Source: an uncultured Oscillospiraceae bacterium
Lineage (GTDB): Bacteria; Bacillota; Clostridia; Oscillospirales; Oscillospiraceae
DNA: 6,741 nucleotides
Assembly (NCBI GenBank): GCA_934615645.1
Contig: CAKTTR010000088.1
Location: 1 to 6,741, forward strand
Direction of reading: 5' to 3'
A model generated the notes under the pieces. The model saw nothing but the letters and a program-made list of their open reading frames with translations, searched no databases and was not told where the DNA came from. Position numbers and translations under genes: made by a program. Below are positions 6,721 through 6,741 of the stretch, piece after piece (positions within the stretch are counted from its first letter, which is position 1; each line of letters opens with the position of its first letter).

Positions 6721-6741
6721 GCGTCGCTCCCGGTCTGGGGC
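6717..6741 (-). CDS. Probable 3' end of an upstream minus-strand gene (partial)
   Basis: Read on the minus strand, the edge of the window can encode a C-terminal PQTGSDA followed by TGA at 6717-6719, which overlaps the rsmB GTG as GTGA. The same 4-nt overlap style joins rsmB to rlmN and (as ATGA) rlmN to prpC, so this is probably the end of the preceding operon gene. In related bacteria fmt or a small zinc metallopeptidase gene often lies here, but seven residues are too few to identify it. Confidence 0.35.

Noticed and set aside
1..6741. CRISPR array, tRNA/rRNA genes, insertion sequences or phage genes
   Set aside because: No direct repeats with regular spacers, no tRNA-like cloverleaf, no transposase or integrase frame. 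Coding on the minus strand accounts for nearly all of the window.

Overview
The window is a compact stretch of a bacterial chromosome in which every gene I can support lies on the minus strand. Six complete genes read, in transcription order from right to left: rsmB, rlmN, prpC (stp), prkC, rsgA, thiN. This is the well-known Firmicutes core cluster that joins ribosomal RNA modification and 30S maturation to the PASTA-type Ser/Thr kinase and PP2C phosphatase pair. The high G+C content, strong AAAGGAG-type ribosome binding sites and a three-PASTA kinase with a Pro/Asp-rich tail suggest a high-GC member of the Clostridia, perhaps Oscillospiraceae. That placement is inferred from composition and gene order and was not tested by phylogeny.

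Region by region: 6717-6741 holds what looks like the last seven codons and stop of an upstream minus-strand gene, overlapping the rsmB start as GTGA. RsmB (16S rRNA m5C967 methyltransferase) occupies 5401-6720 and RlmN (23S rRNA A2503 / tRNA A37 C2-methyltransferase) 4358-5404; they overlap by 4 nt (GTGA). RlmN and PrpC (3630-4361) also overlap by 4 nt (ATGA). A 79-nt gap with small GC-rich inverted repeats separates prpC from prkC (1544-3550). prkC overlaps rsgA (658-1551) by 8 nt, and rsgA overlaps thiN (44-679) by 22 nt. The last 43 bases, downstream of thiN, hold nothing I can assign.

How the genes work together: PrkC senses cell-wall fragments or lipid II through extracellular PASTA repeats and phosphorylates cytoplasmic targets, PrpC reverses this, and the RsgA family GTPase encoded next door is a reported PrkC substrate in Bacillus. 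RsmB, RlmN and RsgA all act on the ribosome. ThiN makes the cofactor thiamine diphosphate.

This is mostly an ordinary, conserved region and I see no undescribed system. The points worth a second look are a lipobox-like VSSC at the outer end of the PrkC membrane segment, the absence of rpe between rsgA and thiN, the uniquely non-overlapping prpC-prkC junction, and the extra C-terminal domain of PrkC.
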